A stretch of DNA of 64,000 nt from Streptomyces barkulensis (GTDB taxonomy: Bacteria; Actinomycetota; Actinomycetes; Streptomycetales; Streptomycetaceae). Shown here one piece after another: positions 17,516 to 25,980 of the stretch. Under the pieces are notes generated by a model. It worked only from the letters and a program-made list of their open reading frames with translations, was not told where the DNA came from and searched no databases. Positions within the stretch are counted from its first letter, which is position 1, and every line of letters starts with the position of its first letter. The translations under genes and the position numbers were made by a program. Location: NCBI RefSeq assembly GCF_002843305.1, contig NZ_PGSG01000015.1, positions 1 to 64,000 of the forward strand, given 5' to 3'.

Positions 17516-18196
17516 ATGCCCCTGACCTCGCCCCGCCGCTCCGCCCTGGCCGACCAGGTCATCGACGCCCTGCGCGACCAGATCACCTCCGGCGAGTGGC
17601 CGGTGGGCTCCCGCATCCCGACCGAGCCCGAGCTGGTCGAGCAGCTCGGCGTGGCCCGCAACACCGTGCGCGAGGCCGTGCGGGCCCTCGCCCACAACGG
17701 ACTGCTGGACATCCGGCAGGGCTCGGGCACCTATGTGGTGGCCACCAGCGAACTCGCCGGGGTCATGCACCGCCGCTTCGCGGACGCCGACCCGCGCGAC
17801 GTGGCCGAGCTGCGCTCGGCGCTGGAGGCCGAGGCCGCCCGGCTGGCCACGCACCGCCGCACCGAGCAGGACCTGCGCCAGCTGCGGGCACTGCTGCGCC
17901 GGCGCGAGGCCGCCTGGGAGACGGGCGAGGTGGAACGCTTCGTGGAGGCCGACGTCACACTGCATCTGGCGATCGTCAGGGCGTCCCACAACGAGGTGCT
18001 CACCGCGCTCTACGCCGACCTCGGCACCGTCGTGCGCACCTTCCTCCGCAACGACGTGGGCGAGGAGTTGCGCTCGGAGGGGTATCTGGACCACGGGCGG
18101 CTGGTGGACGCCATCGCCGACCGCGACGCGGAGACGGCCGCGCGGGAGGCGGGCTCGTACGCCCGGACCTGCCGCGGCTCCGGCGCCCGCGGCTGA
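17516..18196 (+). CDS. GntR/FadR-family transcriptional regulator
   Basis: A 226-residue regulator: an N-terminal winged helix (about 10-75, ALADQVIDALRDQITSGEWP, LGVARNTVREAVRALAHNGL, RQGSGTYVV) and an all-helical FCD ligand domain (about 95-215) with the metal/ligand residues D..H (DVTLHLAIVRASHNEVL) and a late His (YLDHGRLVDAI). FCD regulators respond to small carboxylic acids or similar ligands. It is divergent from the MFS permease, its likely target. The ATG at 17516 (MPLTSPRRSALADQV) is chosen; upstream GTG starts are in frame. Confidence 0.9.
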   Translation: MPLTSPRRSALADQVIDALRDQITSGEWPVGSRIPTEPELVEQLGVARNTVREAVRALAHNGLLDIRQGSGTYVVATSELAGVMHRRFADADPRDVAELRSALEAEAARLATHRRTEQDLRQLRALLRRREAAWETGEVERFVEADVTLHLAIVRASHNEVLTALYADLGTVVRTFLRNDVGEELRSEGYLDHGRLVDAIADRDAETAAREAGSYARTCRGSGARG

Positions 18197-18239
18197 CCCC
18201 GCTCCCCGGGGCCGCAGGCGTTGTTCCGCGGCACGCCGC

Positions 18240-18282
18240 GGGGCCGCCCCCCGGTCCCGGGCCGGGACCGGGGGGCGGCCCC
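18240..18282. terminator. strong hairpin between fadR-type gene and fabI
   Basis: Perfect 19-base GC arms (18240-18258 and 18264-18282) around a 5-base loop lie between two convergent genes, so it probably stops transcription from both sides. Confidence 0.8.
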
Positions 18283-18306
18283 GGGGTTCCTCCGATCGCG
18301 GACGCG

Positions 18307-19086
18307 CTACGCGCCCATCATGTGCACGCCGCCGTCCACGTGCACGATCTCGCCGGTCGTCTTCGGGAACCAGTCCGAGAGCAGGGCGACCACGCCGCGC
18401 GCGGCGGGCTCGGGGTCGGCGAGGTCCCAGCCGATCGGGGCGCGGGTCTTCCACACGTCCGCCAGCTCCTCGAAGCCCGGAATGGACTTGGCGGCCATGG
18501 ACTTGATGGGCCCGGCCGACACCAGGTTGCAGCGGATGTTCTTGTGGCCCAGGTCGCGGGCGAGGTAGCGGGAGGTGGACTCCAGGGCTGCCTTGGCCAC
18601 GCCCATCCAGTCGTACTTGGGCCAGGCCACCTGCGCGTCGAAGTCCATGCCGACGACCGAGCCGCCGCGCTTCTCGAGCAGCGGCAGCAGGGCCATGGTC
18701 AGCGACTTCAGGGAGTACGCCGAGACCTCGACGGCCGTGGCGACCGACTCCCAGCCGGTGTTGAGGAAGTTGCCGCCGAGCGCGTCCTGCGGCGCGAAGC
18801 CGATGGAGTGCACGACCCCGTCCAGTCCGACGCCCTCGCCGAGGTGCTCGGCGACCTTGCCGGCCAGGGTGTCCAGGTGCTCGCTGTTCTGCACGTCCAG
18901 CTCGATCACCGGGGCCTCCTTGGGAAGCCGCTTGGCGATGCGCTGCACCAGCGTCAGCCGTCCGAAACCGGTGAGGACGACCTCGGCGCCCTCCTCCTGC
19001 GCCAGCCGGGCGACGTGGAAGGCGATCGAGGAGTCGGTGAGCACCCCGGTGACGAGGATGCGCTTTCCGGCGAGAAGTCCGCTCAT
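18307..19086 (-). CDS. fabI: enoyl-[acyl-carrier-protein] reductase FabI/InhA
   Basis: A 259-residue NADH-dependent reductase that does the last step of each fatty-acid elongation round. Landmarks are the FabI-type cofactor region GKRILVTGVLTDSSIAFHVA (8-27), the HSIGFAP segment, the catalytic Tyr and Lys in YDWMGVAK, and the C-terminal GEIVHVDGGVHMMGA. It is 5 bases downstream of fabG on the same strand, the usual actinobacterial fabG-fabI (mabA-inhA) pair. The ATG at 19086 follows GGGTCACTGAACGTC. Confidence 0.95.
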   Translation of the reverse strand: MSGLLAGKRILVTGVLTDSSIAFHVARLAQEEGAEVVLTGFGRLTLVQRIAKRLPKEAPVIELDVQNSEHLDTLAGKVAEHLGEGVGLDGVVHSIGFAPQDALGGNFLNTGWESVATAVEVSAYSLKSLTMALLPLLEKRGGSVVGMDFDAQVAWPKYDWMGVAKAALESTSRYLARDLGHKNIRCNLVSAGPIKSMAAKSIPGFEELADVWKTRAPIGWDLADPEPAARGVVALLSDWFPKTTGEIVHVDGGVHMMGA

Positions 19087-19091
19087 GACGT

Positions 19092-19796
19092 TCAGTGACC
19101 CATGCCCAATCCGCCGTCCACGGGAATGACGGCTCCGGTGATGTACGCGGCCTCCTCCGAGGCCAGGAAACGCACCGAGGAGGCGATCTCCTCGGGCCGG
19201 GCGTAGCGGCCCAGCGGGACCTGTTCGACGATCCTGGCGCGCTGCTCGTCGGTGAGCGCGCGCGTCATGTCGGTGTCCACGAAACCCGGTGCGACCACGT
19301 TGCAGGTGATGCCGCGGGAGCCCAGCTCCCGGGCGACCGAGCGGGCGAAGCCGACCAGACCGGCCTTGGAGGCGGCGTAGTTGGCCTGTCCCGCCGAGCC
19401 CAGCAGGCCGACGACGGAGGAGATCAGCACGATGCGGCCCCGGCGGGCGCGGAGCATGCCCCGGCAGGCGCGCTTGACGACCCGGAAGGTGCCGGTGAGG
19501 TTGGTCTCCACCACGGAGGTGAAGTCCTCCTCGGACATCCGCAGGAGCAACTGGTCCCGGGTGACACCGGCGTTGGCGACCAGCACCTCGACCGGGCCCT
19601 GCCTCTCCTCGATCTCCTTGTAGGCCTGCTCCACCTGCTCGGCGTCGTTGATGTCGCACTTGACGGCGCAGAAACCCTCCGGCGGCTCACCGGACCGGTA
19701 GGTGACGGCGACCTTGTCGCCCGCGTCGGCGAACGCCCGGGCGATGGCCAGGCCGATGCCGCGGTTGCCTCCGGTGACGAGAACCGAGCGGCTCAA
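19092..19796 (-). CDS. fabG: 3-oxoacyl-[acyl-carrier-protein] reductase FabG
   Basis: A 234-residue short-chain dehydrogenase reducing beta-ketoacyl-ACP with NADPH in fatty-acid synthesis. It has the cofactor motif TGGNRGIGLAIA (8-19), NAGVTRDQLLLRM, and the catalytic Ser, Tyr and Lys (LISSVVGLLG, YAASKAG), ending with VIPVDGGLGMGH. The start is a rare TTG (19796), read as Met-Ser-Arg-Ser-Val-Leu-Val-Thr-Gly; GAGGG lies 8 bases upstream and the homology leaves no room for a later start. It is first in a two-gene operon with fabI. Confidence 0.95.
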   Translation of the reverse strand: MSRSVLVTGGNRGIGLAIARAFADAGDKVAVTYRSGEPPEGFCAVKCDINDAEQVEQAYKEIEERQGPVEVLVANAGVTRDQLLLRMSEEDFTSVVETNLTGTFRVVKRACRGMLRARRGRIVLISSVVGLLGSAGQANYAASKAGLVGFARSVARELGSRGITCNVVAPGFVDTDMTRALTDEQRARIVEQVPLGRYARPEEIASSVRFLASEEAAYITGAVIPVDGGLGMGH

Positions 19797-20051
19797 GGGA
19801 ACACCCTCTTCCGTAGGGAGCAGGTACTCCGCAAGAAACTATCGTCCGGCCCCGCGAGCCGGAGAACGGGTCCCCGACAGGGGCTTTGCCGGGCTCCTGT
19901 GGGATTCCTACAGAAAGGCGCCCCGCGCCGGGGCGTACGCCCGACCCCGGAGCCCGCACGGGGAGCGACTGTACGGGAATCAGGCAATCACACAGTGTTT
20001 TGGTCCGCTCCCCCGGGTCGCGCATGGTGCAGGAGCGCGAGGAGGCGCATC

Positions 20052-20309
20052 ATGACGGTGATGCTCGAACGGCCGACGGCCACAGACGTTCCCTCCGGCA
20101 CCGCCCGCTTCCGGGCGCCGTGCCGCACTCTGCCGGACATGGAGGAGCAGGCCGCCACGGTGTTCCGGCGTCCGTCCGAGCGGGGTTGCGACTCGCGGCC
20201 GACCACGCCCTTCGGGGACCCGCTGCGCATCCCCGCCTTCGGCTGCGACCTGGACACCTCCGGTTTCAAGACCCCCGCCGGGAAGCCGGACGGCGCGGAA
20301 GGCCGGTGA
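20052..20309 (+). CDS. hypothetical protein, 85 residues
   Basis: An 85-residue protein preceded by a strong GGAGG 6 bases before the ATG. It has two or three cysteines (ARFRAPCRT, RGCDSR, AFGCDLD), no membrane helix and a C-terminal stretch rich in Gly, Pro and Asp. No domain recognised. The good ribosome binding site and position in an otherwise empty region argue that it is real. Divergent from fabG. Confidence 0.6.
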   Translation: MTVMLERPTATDVPSGTARFRAPCRTLPDMEEQAATVFRRPSERGCDSRPTTPFGDPLRIPAFGCDLDTSGFKTPAGKPDGAEGR

Positions 20310-20367
20310 AGCGGAGCGGCTCCGCCGGGGACCGGTGAGCGGGGGCGCCTGCCCCGGATCAGCCGGA

Positions 20368-20610
20368 TCAGCCCTCCGGGACCGGCGGCGGTCCGGCGAC
20401 GGCGGGCCCGGTGCCCGGACTCCGGTCCCCCTCCCCGGCCTCCTCGCCCTCGCCCTCGTCCCCGGGGCGTTCGCGTCCGGTCCTCGCGGACCGCTCCTCC
20501 CCCTCGGGGCGGCGCTCCCTCTCCGCCTCGTTCCGCTCCCTGCCCGTGCCGGCCTTCATCTCGGACGGGTCGTGCTGCCTGCCGTCGTAGGGCCCTGAGT
20601 AGTCGCTCAC
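20368..20610 (-). CDS. small hydrophilic, probably disordered protein
   Basis: An 80-residue protein starting with GTG (20610) after AAGGAGCGTGCC: SDYSGPYDGRQHDPSEMK, then a long run rich in Arg, Glu and Gly, and a Pro-rich end. No folded domain is expected. Such short charged proteins are common in Streptomyces, but I do not recognise this family. Confidence 0.5.
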   Translation of the reverse strand: MSDYSGPYDGRQHDPSEMKAGTGRERNEAERERRPEGEERSARTGRERPGDEGEGEEAGEGDRSPGTGPAVAGPPPVPEG

Positions 20611-20708
20611 GGCACGCTCCTTCCCGCGCTTCTCTCCAACGGGCCGGCCCGCGGGCCGGCCCGGTCGCGGGTACCCCGGAGCACCGCGGGAACACACCGG
20701 CGGCCGGA

Positions 20709-21248
20709 TCACTTCCGGCTCCCGCGGCTCTCACGGCGGTCCCGGAGGGCCACGGCGAGCACCGGCACCAGGCCGACCGCGATCGGGGCGAGTACCGCGG
20801 CGAGCAGCCAGGCGGGCACGTGCGGGTCCGGTTCGGTCCGCCACATCACCGCGCACGTCACGGCCATCGACAGGCCGATGCAGAAGCCGAGCTGGAGCGT
20901 GGCCCTGGCCGTCCGCAGCGCCGAGGCGCGGGTGGCGGGGCGGTTGATCAGGGAGGAGGCACGCTCGCCGGGGGCGAGTTCGTCCGCGGGACGCATCCGC
21001 AGCGCCGCCGCCGAGGTGGCGGCCATCACCGCGACGGTCCCGGCGTATATCAGCACGGGGAGGAAGACCGCGCCGACGGACTTGTCCGCCCAGGCGTCGA
21101 TTCCGCCGGGGCCGATGTGCTGCGGCACCCTCTCCGGCAGGCTCGGGTACACCGCAACGCCCCAGACCGTCAGCCCCGCCAGCACGGCGAGCTGCGGCAG
21201 CAGCCACACCCACGGAAAGTCCGGCCGGCTCTCGTCCCCGTCCCCCAT
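20709..21248 (-). CDS. DUF1648-type membrane protein
   Basis: A 179-residue protein with four predicted membrane helices. The segment YPSLPERVPQHIGPGGIDAWADKS (about 33-56) between helices 1 and 2 is the hallmark of the DUF1648/SdpI-like N-terminal region. Members are linked to sporulation-delay immunity in Bacillus and to unknown roles elsewhere. GGGAGGGGAAC precedes the ATG at 21248. Confidence 0.78.
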   Translation of the reverse strand: MGDGDESRPDFPWVWLLPQLAVLAGLTVWGVAVYPSLPERVPQHIGPGGIDAWADKSVGAVFLPVLIYAGTVAVMAATSAAALRMRPADELAPGERASSLINRPATRASALRTARATLQLGFCIGLSMAVTCAVMWRTEPDPHVPAWLLAAVLAPIAVGLVPVLAVALRDRRESRGSRK

Positions 21249-21397
21249 GTTCCCCTCCCGGGTGCTTTCCTCTTCGCTCCCCCGCCCCTTCACCGGCCAG
21301 GGTAGGCCCCGCCGGGGCCGCGGCCGCCGTTCACCGGCCACGGCCGGCCTGTGGAACATGGTTCACTGCGGTCATGCACCGACAAGGAGGAGCGTCC

Positions 21398-22963
21398 GTG
21401 GTCCACGAGATCGATGAGTCCTTCCTGGCGCTGCCGCTGCGCGCGCTCGCCGACGCGGCGCTCGCGCGGGCCCGGGCGCTGGGGGCCGAGCACGCCGACT
21501 TCCGTTTCGAGCGCAACCGCAGCGCCTCCTGGCGGCTGCGCGACGCGAAACCGGCCGGGTCCTCGGACATCACCGACGCCGGATACGCGGTGCGCGTGGT
21601 GCACGACGGCGCGTGGGGTTTCGCCTCGGGGGTGGATCTGACGATGGACGCCGCCGCGAGGGTGGCGGGCCGGGCCGTGGAGATGGCGAAGCTGTCGGCG
21701 AGGGTCGCCGAGGCCGCCGGCGACGGCGCGGCCGCGCGGAGCGGCTCCGCCGGGGGCCGGTGGGCGATGGGCGGACGGGTGGAGCTGGCGGACGAGCCGG
21801 TGCACGGTGAGCGCACCTGGGTCTCCTCCTACGAGGTCAGCCCGTTCGACGTGCCGGACGCGGAGAAGACCGCCCTGCTGGCCCAGTGGAGCGAGCGGCT
21901 GCTGGGGGCGGACGGCGTCTCGCACACGGACGCCTCGCTGCTGACCGTGCAGGAGAACAAGTTCTACGCGGACACCGCCGGCACCGTCACCACCCAGCAG
22001 CGCGTCCGCCTGCACCCGGAGCTGACGGCCGTGTCCGTGACCGACTCCGGCGACTTCGACTCGATGCGGACCCTGGCCCCGCCCGCCGGCCGGGGCTGGG
22101 AGTACATGACCGGCACCGGCTGGGACTGGGACGCGGAGCTGGCGCGCATCCCGGAGCTGCTGGCCGAGAAGATGCGCTCGCCCGGTGTGGAGGCGGGCTC
22201 CTACGACCTGGTGGTCGATCCCTCCAACCTGTGGCTGACGATCCACGAGTCGATCGGCCACGCCACCGAGCTGGACCGGGCGCTGGGCTACGAGGCGGCG
22301 TACGCGGGCACCTCCTTCGCCACGCCCGACAAGCTCGGCACGCTCAAGTACGGCTCGCCGGTCATGAACGTCACCGGCGACCGCACCGCCGAGCACGGGC
22401 TGGCCACCATCGGCTACGACGACGAGGGCGTCGAGGCGCAGTCCTGGGATCTGGTCAGGGACGGGATCCTGGTGGGCTACCAGCTCGACCGGCGGATGGC
22501 GAGGCTGACCGGGCTGGGCCGCTCCAACGGCTGCGCCTACGCCGACTCCCCCTCCAGCGTCCCCGTGCAGCGCATGGCCAACGTCTCGCTCCGGCCCGAT
22601 CCGGACGGGCCGTCCACCGAGGAGCTGATCTCCCGGGTGGAGCGGGGGATCTACGTGGTCGGCGACCGCTCGTGGTCGATCGACATGCAGCGCCACAACT
22701 TCCAGTTCACCGGGCAGCGTTTCTTCCGGATCGAGAACGGACGGCTCGCCGGGCAGCTCCGCGACGTGGCCTACCAGGCCACCACCACCGACTTCTGGGG
22801 CTCGATGGAGGCCGTGGGCGGGCCGCGGACGTATGTGCTCGGCGGCGCTTTCAACTGCGGCAAGGCCCAGCCGGGCCAGGTCGCGTCCGTCTCGCACGGC
22901 TGCCCCTCCGCGCTCTTCCGCGGCGTCAACATCCTCAACACCGCCCAGGAGGCCGGCCGATGA
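21398..22963 (+). CDS. tldD: TldD-type metalloprotease subunit
   Basis: A 521-residue protein of the TldD/PmbA (U62) family. The zinc motif HESIGHATELD (HExxxH) at about 285-295 marks it as the catalytic TldD subunit. The family cleaves unfolded peptides in a TldD-TldE heterodimer, maturing microcin-like RiPPs and CcdA in E. coli. GTG at 21398 is preferred over an ATG at 21374 because GGAGGAGCGTCC lies directly before it. The stop overlaps the tldE start (ATGA). Confidence 0.9.
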   Translation: MVHEIDESFLALPLRALADAALARARALGAEHADFRFERNRSASWRLRDAKPAGSSDITDAGYAVRVVHDGAWGFASGVDLTMDAAARVAGRAVEMAKLSARVAEAAGDGAAARSGSAGGRWAMGGRVELADEPVHGERTWVSSYEVSPFDVPDAEKTALLAQWSERLLGADGVSHTDASLLTVQENKFYADTAGTVTTQQRVRLHPELTAVSVTDSGDFDSMRTLAPPAGRGWEYMTGTGWDWDAELARIPELLAEKMRSPGVEAGSYDLVVDPSNLWLTIHESIGHATELDRALGYEAAYAGTSFATPDKLGTLKYGSPVMNVTGDRTAEHGLATIGYDDEGVEAQSWDLVRDGILVGYQLDRRMARLTGLGRSNGCAYADSPSSVPVQRMANVSLRPDPDGPSTEELISRVERGIYVVGDRSWSIDMQRHNFQFTGQRFFRIENGRLAGQLRDVAYQATTTDFWGSMEAVGGPRTYVLGGAFNCGKAQPGQVASVSHGCPSALFRGVNILNTAQEAGR

Positions 22964-24369
22964 CCCCCTCTTCCACGTCTCCCGCTCCCCACGAGGTCGT
23001 CGAGCGCGCCCTGGCGCTGTCGCGGGCCGACGGCTGCGTGGTCATCGCCGACGAGGAGTCCACCGCCAATCTGCGGTGGGCGGGCAACACGCTGACCACC
23101 AACGGCGTCACCCGCGGCCGCACCCTCACCGTCGTCGCGACCGTCGGCGGTCTTGAGGGGACGGCGTCGGGGGTGGTCTCCCGTTCGGCCGTCACCGACG
23201 ACGACATCGAGCCGCTGGTGCGGGCCGCGGAGGAGGCGGCGCGTACGGCGGGCCCGGCCGAGGACGCCCGGCCGCTGGTGGAGGGCACTCCCGCCTCCGC
23301 CGGCTTCACCGAAGCCCCGGCCGAGACCTCCTCGTCGGTGTTCGACTCCTTCGCCCCGGCGCTGGGCGAGTCCTTCGCGCGGGCCCGCTCCGAGGGCCGG
23401 GAGCTGTACGGCTTCGCCCACCACCAGATGGTCTCCACCTACCTGGGGACCTCCACCGGACTGCGGCTGCGCCACGACCAGCCCACCGGCACCCTGGAGA
23501 TCAACGCCAAGTCCCCCGACCGCACCCGCTCGGCGTGGGCGGGGCGGGCGACCCGCGACTTCGCCGACGTCGATCCGCTGGCGCTGGACGCGGAGCTGGC
23601 ACGGCGGCTGGAGTGGGCCGGGCGGCAGGTGGAGCTGGAGGCGGGGCGGTACGAGACGCTGCTGCCGCCCAGTGCCGTGGCGGACCTGCTGATCTACCAG
23701 ATGTGGTCGTCGGCGGGACGCGACGCCGCCGAGGGGCGCACGGTGTTCAGCAGGCCCGGCGGCGGCACCCGGGTGGGCGAGCGGCTGTCGGAGCTGCCGC
23801 TGAGGCTCTACAGCGATCCGGGCGCGCCCGGTCTGGAGGCGTCGCCGTTCGTGATCGCGCACTCCTCCGGCGACGACGCCTCGGTCTTCGACAACGGCCT
23901 GCCGCTGCGGGCCACCGACTGGGTGCGCGACGGCGAGCTGCGTCGTCTGCTGACCACCCGGCACTCGGCGGAGCTGACGGGCCTGCCGGTGGCGCCGGGG
24001 ATCGACAACCTGGTCCTGGACGCGGGCGGCACCGCGTCGCTGGAGGAGATGGTCGCCGGCTCCGGGCACGACGGCCCGGCCCTGCTGCTGACCTGCCTGT
24101 GGTACATCCGCGAGGTGGATCCGGCGACGCTGCTGCTGACGGGGCTGACCCGCGACGGCGTCTATCTGGTGGAGAACGGCGAGGTCACGGGTGCGGTGAA
24201 CAACTTCCGCTTCAACGAGTCGCCGGTCGACCTGCTGTCGAGGGCCACCGAGGCGGGGCGGACCGAGCGCACCCTGCCGCGCGAGTGGTCGGACTGGTTC
24301 ACACGGGCGGCGATGCCCGCCCTGCGTGTGCCGGACTTCAACATGAGCTCCGTCAGCCGGGGTGTGTGA
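22960..24369 (+). CDS. tldE: TldE/PmbA-type protease subunit
   Basis: A 469-residue protein of the same U62 family but without the HExxxH motif, as expected for TldE/PmbA, the substrate-binding partner of TldD. It starts with ATG overlapping the tldD stop by 4 bases, so the two subunits should be made in balance. Family landmarks include SRADGCVVIADEESTANLRW near the N-terminus, and NNFRFNESPVDLL and VPDFNMSSVS near the C-terminus. A clear hairpin follows. Confidence 0.9.
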   Translation: MTPSSTSPAPHEVVERALALSRADGCVVIADEESTANLRWAGNTLTTNGVTRGRTLTVVATVGGLEGTASGVVSRSAVTDDDIEPLVRAAEEAARTAGPAEDARPLVEGTPASAGFTEAPAETSSSVFDSFAPALGESFARARSEGRELYGFAHHQMVSTYLGTSTGLRLRHDQPTGTLEINAKSPDRTRSAWAGRATRDFADVDPLALDAELARRLEWAGRQVELEAGRYETLLPPSAVADLLIYQMWSSAGRDAAEGRTVFSRPGGGTRVGERLSELPLRLYSDPGAPGLEASPFVIAHSSGDDASVFDNGLPLRATDWVRDGELRRLLTTRHSAELTGLPVAPGIDNLVLDAGGTASLEEMVAGSGHDGPALLLTCLWYIREVDPATLLLTGLTRDGVYLVENGEVTGAVNNFRFNESPVDLLSRATEAGRTERTLPREWSDWFTRAAMPALRVPDFNMSSVSRGV

Positions 24370-24379
24370 GCGGCGGCGC

Positions 24380-24415
24380 GAAGGGGACGGTGCGTTCTCC
24401 CGCACCGTCCCCTTC
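24380..24415 (+). terminator. hairpin terminator after tldDE
   Basis: Perfect 15-base arms (24380-24394 and 24401-24415) with loop TTCTCC begin 11 bases after the tldE stop. The next gene is convergent. Confidence 0.85.
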
Positions 24416-24475
24416 CGCCGGTCCCCCTCCCCGGCGACGGGAGGCTTCCCCCCTCTCACCTGGAGGTCCGGTCCG

Positions 24476-24754
24476 TCAGGCCGTCCGCCTGCCTCCGCCC
24501 CTGATCTTGGCGTACAGGGGCGTGCCCAGCGCGACGATCAGGACGGCGCCGGCAAGCTGGAGCAGGTGCCGGATCCAGTCGATGCCCGCGGTGTCATCCA
24601 CCCCGATCCCACTGGCCACGGCGTTCCCGATGACGCTGCCGATGATTCCGAAGATGGCGGTCAGCCACAGCGGGATGTTCTGCCTGCCGGGAAGGATGGC
24701 GCGGGCCAGCACACCCAGGACCAGACCCACGATGATCGCCCACAACCAGCTCAT
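24476..24754 (-). CDS. GlsB/YeaQ/YmgE-family membrane protein
   Basis: A 92-residue protein with three hydrophobic helices. Its start, SWLWAIIVGLVLGVLARAIL, followed by PGRQNIPLWLTAIFGIIGSVIGN, is diagnostic of the transglycosylase-associated/GlsB family. Members are general-stress membrane proteins of unknown mechanism. GAGGAGGCGAC directly precedes the ATG at 24754. Confidence 0.9.
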   Translation of the reverse strand: MSWLWAIIVGLVLGVLARAILPGRQNIPLWLTAIFGIIGSVIGNAVASGIGVDDTAGIDWIRHLLQLAGAVLIVALGTPLYAKIRGGGRRTA

Positions 24755-24970
24755 GTCGCCTCCTCGTGCGGTGCGCTCCGTGCGCGGCGCGTTCGGTTCG
24801 TGCGGTGGGGTGCCTCCGTCGCACGGCCGCTGAGCCGTCCGGGTGGGAGCCGTCCCCGGCGCATCGGGTGCCCTCTGCCCGGCGTCGTATGCGGCGGAGT
24901 CGGGGCGTAGTGTGGAAAAGGCCGGGAACCAGGCGGGAACGCTCCCGGATGCCGGCCGCAGGAGCAGGTG

Positions 24971-25486
24971 GTGAGTGTGAGGCGCAGGCAGCGCGGTCCC
25001 GAGGTCTTCCGGATCACCGGAGCCCGTCAGGGGCTGGCGGAGGACGTCCGGGGGCGGGAGCGGCGCTATGTGGTCTCGATGCTGGTACGCACCGTGGCGG
25101 TCCTGCTGACCGTGGTGCTGTGGGACGTGCAGCGTCCGCTCGCCGTGGCCGCCCTGGTGCTCGGCGCGGCCCTGCCGTACGTGGCGGTGGTGATCGCCAA
25201 CGCGGGGCGGGAGAACACTCCCGCGCTCCCCGGCTCCCTCGTCTCCGCCCCGCCCCGGCAGGCGCTGGGGCCGGCCGGACGCCCGGCGGACACCGGGGAG
25301 CGCGAGCCCGGTCCGAGGACGCGCACGATACGGCAGGATCCGCTGGAGCAGGACGAACCGGAGGCCGGGCGGGGGCCGGATCACAGGGCGGAACCAGGCG
25401 GTGAGCAGGGTCCGGGCCGTCAGGAGTACCGGCGCCCGGAACCGGGGCAGGAGCCGAGCCGCTCGGGCCCCGGCCGGCGCGACTGA
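24971..25486 (+). CDS. DUF3099 membrane protein
   Basis: About 171 residues. The N-terminal part FRITGARQGLAEDVRGRERRYVV (about 13-35) followed by two helices (about 36-77) and VVIANAGRENTPALP is the actinobacterial DUF3099 family. The C-terminal half is Pro/Arg/Gly-rich and probably disordered. Two adjacent GTG codons (24968 and 24971) could start it; AGGAGC lies upstream. Function unknown. Confidence 0.8.
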   Translation: MSVRRRQRGPEVFRITGARQGLAEDVRGRERRYVVSMLVRTVAVLLTVVLWDVQRPLAVAALVLGAALPYVAVVIANAGRENTPALPGSLVSAPPRQALGPAGRPADTGEREPGPRTRTIRQDPLEQDEPEAGRGPDHRAEPGGEQGPGRQEYRRPEPGQEPSRSGPGRRD

Positions 25487-25606
25487 TCCGCCGCGCCCCG
25501 GAAGCTCAGGAAAACCTCAGATCAATCATGCTGTTCCGGTGCCCCGGCGACGGGTGCGCGTGCCATACTGCGTACACGCTCCGCATCCCCCGTCGGAGCG
25601 ACAGAC

Positions 25607-25644
25607 CGACGCCGGGCGGCTCCCCCCGTGGCTGCCCGGCGTCG
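25607..25644. repeat. hairpin in the gap before the 94-residue gene
   Basis: Arms 25607-25620 and 25631-25644 pair over 14 bases with one G-T wobble around a 10-base loop. It may end the DUF3099 transcript or form an attenuator in the leader of the next gene. Confidence 0.55.
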
Positions 25645-25659
25645 TCGTGTCCGGACCAT

Positions 25660-25692
25660 GTTCGGATCGCGTTCGGATCGTGTTTGGATGGG
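25660..25692 (+). repeat. three 11-base direct repeats before a start codon
   Basis: GTTCGGATCGC, GTTCGGATCGT and GTTTGGATGGG follow each other with an 11-base period, ending 4 bases before the GTG at 25696. The period of about one helical turn suggests a row of protein binding sites. The last copy includes the ribosome binding site. Confidence 0.6.
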
Positions 25693-25695
25693 GGC

Positions 25696-25980
25696 GTGAC
25701 CGATCCCGTGACCGCTCCCCTGCCCGGCGCCGCCGCCCCCGTCTGCTCCGCCAAGGGCTGCCGTGAGGCCGCCGTGTGGGTACTGGCCTGGAACAATCCC
25801 AAGCTGCACACTCCGGAGCGCCGCAAGACCTGGCTGGCGTGCGAGGAGCACCGCGAGCACCTGTCACGGTTCCTGGGGGCGCGGGACTTCCTGAAGGACG
25901 TGGTGACCCTCGCCGAGTGGGAGGGCCGGGGAGGCCGGGAGGGCGGACAGGGTCCGGAGGGGTCAGCCGCCGATCGCTGA
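25696..25980 (+). CDS. small conserved protein with possible zinc knuckle
   Basis: A 94-residue protein starting with GTG. It has CSAKGC (about 18-23), NNPKLHTPERRKTWLACEEH and HLSRFLGARDFLKDV. The C-x4-C plus C-x2-H arrangement could bind zinc. Homologues in Streptomyces carry the doubtful label 'acetone carboxylase', which the sequence does not support. The 3' end overlaps the convergent moaA by 18 bases. Function unknown. Confidence 0.7.
   Translation: MTDPVTAPLPGAAAPVCSAKGCREAAVWVLAWNNPKLHTPERRKTWLACEEHREHLSRFLGARDFLKDVVTLAEWEGRGGREGGQGPEGSAADR

Noticed and set aside
25696..25980. 'Acetone carboxylase' label for the 94-residue protein
   Set aside because: The protein is far too short and has no carboxylase motif; only a possible zinc knuckle is visible.
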